A stretch of 26,787 nt of DNA from JAGVLN01 sp964515755. GTDB lineage: Bacteria; Pseudomonadota; Alphaproteobacteria; Rickettsiales; JABSSG01. The notes below the pieces were generated by a model. It saw only the letters and a list, made by a program, of their open reading frames with translations, was not told where the DNA came from and did not search any database. Within the stretch, counting starts at the first letter, position 1; the number at the start of each line of letters is the position of its first letter. The stretch covers positions 1-26,787 of the forward strand of contig CAZEVK010000023.1 in NCBI GenBank assembly GCA_964515755.1, written 5' to 3'. Below are positions 25,001 to 26,787 of this stretch, piece after piece. Both the position numbers and the translations under genes were made by a program.

Positions 25001-26221
25001 AATTGGTAATGCTTCAAATATTGATGAATGACCATCAGTTCTTAAAGTAACGCCTGTATTCATTGAAGTATGTGGATTTATTAGCCCGTTAACATCTACT
25101 TGAGGAACCATTGCAGTAGGTTGAAGGGTTGATGTTCCAAGCGCTGGAGAAAATCCTCTATCAGCTAAAGATATGCTAGCCTCAGTTCTAATAGGCCTGG
25201 ATATATCTAGAGCTGTGGAATCACCGCGAGAATTACCTGCGGCTCTGCTAGGAGTTGTTCTATAAGATGATGGTGCAATAGCATTATAGCCCTGTATCGC
25301 TTGAGCGCTTAGCATCATTCCGTAAATAGCCATTTTTAAAAATGTATTATTACTTGGTTCATCTAATGATGGATCCTCGCCTCTTTTTTCTTTTCCTGCT
25401 GCAATTCTAGCTTCTTTTGCTTTTCCTTCAGTAACAGCTTCTTCAATTATTGCTTCTAACGCTTCATCTTCAGTTTTTAATTGTTTTTTAGCTGTTTTAA
25501 GATCTTTTGCATCAAGGCTTCTAACATAACCATTTTGGCCAGCCATTGTTCCTAAAAGCCTATCCAATTTTTCGTCGTCCAAACTAGTAAGAATAGATTC
25601 TTGTAGGTGCTTTAGTTCATCTTGGCTTTTTCCCGATTCTAACTCTTTAAACTTTGCCTCTAACTTTTCGGTAAGAGATCCAATCATTGCATCTTTAAGA
25701 TTCGGATAAAAATAATAGTTATTTCCAGTTTCAGGAATGGCAATTTCTGTAATAGGTTTGATTTTGGCCTCAGGATTTTTAGCAATTTCTACAGCATTAT
25801 CAATTAGTGTTACAAGATTTCCTAGAATTGTTCTAGGAACAGCTTCATCTACATTGTCTAAAAACACTTTCTTAGCTGCGCTTTTTCCAATACCTGTAAA
25901 ACCAAATCCAGAATCTGCACGTTCTTCTAGAAAACTATTTACTGTTCCAAGAACTTGATCTTCCATTAGGCTACTTAAAATTTTGGTTCTAGCTTTTTCT
26001 TTCTTTTCTTCAGCTAGACCATCAAGTTTTTTTTCTACAAGTTCAGCTATTCCTTCGACTAACCCTTCTCTTTCATTGTATCTTACCTTTAACTTTCTGT
26101 ACTTATCATGATTTTCTTCTCCTTTTGTCACAAAGTTTATTACTTTTTCCTGCTCTTCAGCGCTAACAGCATAAGCAAGTCGTAATTGATCTCGAAAAAT
26201 TTCTTTTGTGATTTTGGTCAT
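22007..26221 (-). CDS. 1404-aa modular repeat and coiled-coil protein of unknown family
   Basis: I do not recognise this protein. There is no signal peptide. In order: a charged helical N-terminal part (1-290); a weakly hydrophobic stretch (about 292-318, FLKMAIYGMMLSAQAI), a marginal membrane helix; Ser/Thr-rich linkers with two 41-residue repeats plus a decayed third (about 380-480); a helical block (about 490-610); a second Ser/Thr-rich linker (610-780); a long coiled-coil-like region rich in Lys, Glu and Ala (about 781-998); a region from PYEIWL (about 1038) to a strand-rich block (about 1094-1172); three 20-residue tandem repeats (1218-1277); and a Ser/Thr/Pro-rich tail ending HGHGSL. 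No autotransporter barrel or LPXTG signal is present. The layout suits a secreted effector or a scaffold, but neither is shown. GAGAAAG lies just before the ATG. Confidence 0.85.
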   Translation of the reverse strand: MTKITKEIFRDQLRLAYAVSAEEQEKVINFVTKGEENHDKYRKLKVRYNEREGLVEGIAELVEKKLDGLAEEKKEKARTKILSSLMEDQVLGTVNSFLEERADSGFGFTGIGKSAAKKVFLDNVDEAVPRTILGNLVTLIDNAVEIAKNPEAKIKPITEIAIPETGNNYYFYPNLKDAMIGSLTEKLEAKFKELESGKSQDELKHLQESILTSLDDEKLDRLLGTMAGQNGYVRSLDAKDLKTAKKQLKTEDEALEAIIEEAVTEGKAKEARIAAGKEKRGEDPSLDEPSNNTFLKMAIYGMMLSAQAIQGYNAIAPSSYRTTPSRAAGNSRGDSTALDISRPIRTEASISLADRGFSPALGTSTLQPTAMVPQVDVNGLINPHTSMNTGVTLRTDGHSSIFEALPIPGPYEVVTATDATTLRTIDSRSTGLALGTSDLSSTLGTSSIPGPGAIITSTDAATLRRTDSMNASLASGTGEMVAHGSSVFFNNLGLFTQAFVQNPDDLSRTTSTQRDELLNFLQQLAAQGRAEIAPVDRESAQSTALVATSQITRQNKQVITAFEGLSSDFLKKIPTSDQERFLPVFQNLGSILRDVNLAGNNLSELLGATVNTTNRSPRLMIEGPSTGVSVTDLGLVPTGTEVSISHDTSLTSTSPVISPNATRFQQAAVDLSQSIRDLNRSLSTTSVGVTGISKSVIPGREKQVGVVTTPTTNLDALSVTDTSRTSGPGLGTALDSVNVVNTTVTPTNVLDAIQVTSTDPEVTTSKAKATAKPRKPILSPDDTFAAHKKTVGLLTKSYDNKIKDLHELKTDLGTLKEELEGLKQKGPDFAKDPEFIEKQYKFAKKQFEVTQAENFLRKGRETGGQYREHQLAVLEAEVAAGKTEKKREAAERGIMLANSNISKFSSNLESLAGKVASEKEDKDRAKALAAYRSAALVILNEEKAKAKSIQAYVDENSQASKIDEYKAASDKLIEHLQKAKDLTAESFAEFEKERKKLSTDAGKEYRLGKSLEGMDFSTSHSNPKEKDKAKSSTQEPSPYEIWLCKEAEKKYEHDNKGKKFDELSEEEQYKYNKQFVYTNRSAKINEYEESLSSAGKVTGRSNGTSKTFELSGGTAIKFEVGFNGLLTPTVDGDLSKLNAVVRVQRKRSNGTLSTVSDMIEFKDGKIVGFHLNTEKDPAGPTTSQLNISAIESLAKNLNIEAEKAAAQKQTTTSTPSVTDKPTGVSDTVTSVTSQRTTTDKPTGVSDTVTSVTSQRTATDKPTDVSDTVTSVTSQRTATSTSTSTLDTEHSVPPKQTATETSTKTPRIYSNPKSPTSNGNPLGGNPKDIAATLVGGSTTRSTDSHAPVHREHTDRSPVSLTKSPTTGVDITSVLISDTRVGGSVIKPTSTPTKDSTGNTHGHGSL
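22391..22570 (-). repeat. Three tandem 60-bp units within the 1404-aa gene
   Basis: Units 22391-22450, 22451-22510 and 22511-22570 are exactly 60 bases each. The second and third differ at one base and the first differs from the second at four. Each encodes 20 residues of the form TDKPTxVSDTVTSVTSQRTx, in frame, so copy changes would not break the gene. Confidence 0.95.
24841..25070 (-). repeat. Diverged 123-bp (41-residue) repeat within the 1404-aa gene
   Basis: The block GGCATCTGTTG recurs at 24842 and 24965, 123 bases apart, and the surrounding protein repeats as IPGPxxIxTxTDAxTLRxxDS...LGTSDLSS. A weaker third copy (TGVTLRTDGHSS) lies before it in the protein. The units are older and more diverged than the 60-bp repeats. 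Confidence 0.7.
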
Positions 26222-26239
26222 GGCTTTCTCATAATAAAA

Positions 26240-26268
26240 TAAATATATAATAACAAAAAGATTAGCAA
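26240..26268 (-). promoter_or_regulatory. Possible promoter of the 1404-aa gene
   Basis: On the minus strand TTGCTA (26268-26263), 17 bases, TATTTA (26245-26240). It would give a leader of only about 12-15 bases. The AT-rich setting makes chance matches likely. Confidence 0.3.
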
Positions 26269-26293
26269 GTAAAGGTTAATAAATAATTAATAT

Positions 26294-26310
26294 TTTTAGT
26301 TCAGCTAAAA
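26294..26310. terminator. Weak hairpin between the DUF2628 gene and the 1404-aa gene
   Basis: TTTTAG (26294-26299) and CTAAAA (26305-26310) form a 6-base stem around a 5-base loop. On the plus strand a T6 run follows at 26313-26318, but no plus-strand gene ends here; on the minus strand the tail is only loosely T-rich. If it terminates the DUF2628 transcript it is weak. Confidence 0.25.
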
Positions 26311-26397
26311 TAATTTTTTGAAAATAATGCTAAAGTAATGATGGTAAATACGTTTTGTATAGATGAAATAGTAGGACAAAGATTTTTTAGTTTTATT

Positions 26398-26775
26398 TTA
26401 TAATGAATTTTTATCTATAAATCTCATTAATGCTTCTTCATAAGACTTGCCAATGCTGACTCCGCTTAATTTGTAACCACGTTTAACTAAGCTTTTGCCA
26501 TAAAAGTCATTTGCATGAAAAGAAATCATTATTGATGTAATAAGACTAAAAAGCTGCACACCAATATTTGATAAAATCGATAACTTAACTAAAATAATTC
26601 CTAAAAAAGCAGTTCCTATGTAAGCAAGTAAAATGCTCCATACGCCTTTATATATTGCCCATAAACCACTGAAAATTAGGCAATACCAATTAAAACCTTC
26701 ATATACCAAAATTAGATCATCAATGTTATATTTAGATTTATCTTTGGCTTTTATGTATATGCTATAAGTTTTCAT
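26398..26775 (-). CDS. DUF2628-type small membrane protein
   Basis: A 125-residue inner-membrane protein with a soluble N-terminal strand region (MKTYSIYIK), the motif EGFNWYCLIFSGLWAIYKGVW at the first membrane segment, two further hydrophobic segments to about residue 90, and a cytoplasmic end HANDFYGKSLVKRGYKLSGVSIGKSYEEALMRFI. The FxW...LWAxYxxxW and ANDxxxxxLxxRGY patterns match DUF2628, widespread in Alphaproteobacteria, function unknown. The gene is complete, but its upstream region is cut by the window edge, so promoter and ribosome site cannot be judged. Confidence 0.8.
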   Translation of the reverse strand: MKTYSIYIKAKDKSKYNIDDLILVYEGFNWYCLIFSGLWAIYKGVWSILLAYIGTAFLGIILVKLSILSNIGVQLFSLITSIMISFHANDFYGKSLVKRGYKLSGVSIGKSYEEALMRFIDKNSL

Positions 26776-26787
26776 TATATGGTTTGT

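Noticed and set aside
22007..26221. The large protein as a Sca-type autotransporter or Sca4
   Set aside because: No signal peptide or C-terminal beta-barrel is present, and apart from similar composition and length I see no convincing shared motif with Sca4.

Overview
The window reads as an AT-rich alphaproteobacterial chromosome, most likely an intracellular member of the order Rickettsiales; the family cannot be fixed from sequence alone. Pointers are the strong A/T bias, a DUF1674/SDHAF4-type gene (alphaproteobacterial/mitochondrial), a ProP-like transporter of the kind common in Rickettsiaceae, rsmE next to a glutamate-cysteine ligase, an ankyrin-repeat gene, and a very large repeat-bearing protein of no recognised family. 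No rRNA, tRNA, IS element, integrase or CRISPR array was found. Genes are dense and no gene-free stretch exceeds about 250 bases.

Layout. 1-1807 (+): a cold-shock module, a CspA-type RNA-binding protein with its own terminator followed by a RhlE-type DEAD-box helicase. 1809-6046 (-): an RND efflux pair (adaptor then pump, 4-base overlap, TTG start for the pump), with a divergent promoter region shared with an unrecognised 235-aa protein (6189-6896, +) that ends in a clear terminator. 7045-8771 (+): a ProP-like MFS transporter and an O6-alkylguanine-DNA methyltransferase, overlapping by one base. 8760-12994 (-): a transport cluster made of a double-length ABC permease, an ABC ATPase with a C-terminal extension, and an OprB-like outer-membrane porin; no substrate-binding protein is encoded beside it. 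13243-14251 (-): an ankyrin-repeat gene broken by a one-base frameshift.

14440-16807 (-): a housekeeping run infA-maf-yebC-ruvC-bolA (translation initiation, nucleotide sanitation, YebC/TACO1, Holliday-junction resolution, BolA). 16880-18986 (-): a patatin-like phospholipase, a D-3-hydroxybutyrate dehydrogenase, and a 40-codon SDHAF4/DUF1674 gene, which suggests a small lipid/ketone-body and succinate-dehydrogenase neighbourhood. 19018-22005 (+): rsmE, gshA and an RluC-type pseudouridine synthase. 22007-26221 (-): a 1404-aa modular protein with two families of tandem repeats and a long coiled coil, the strongest candidate here for undescribed biology. 26398-26775 (-): a DUF2628-type small membrane protein.

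Three convergent gene pairs meet with almost no space (1809/1807, 8760/8771, 22007/22005), so termination there must be shared, absent or internal. Several starts were moved inward from the longest possible frame because a Shine-Dalgarno sequence, a promoter or family length favoured a later ATG; each case is stated in its entry.
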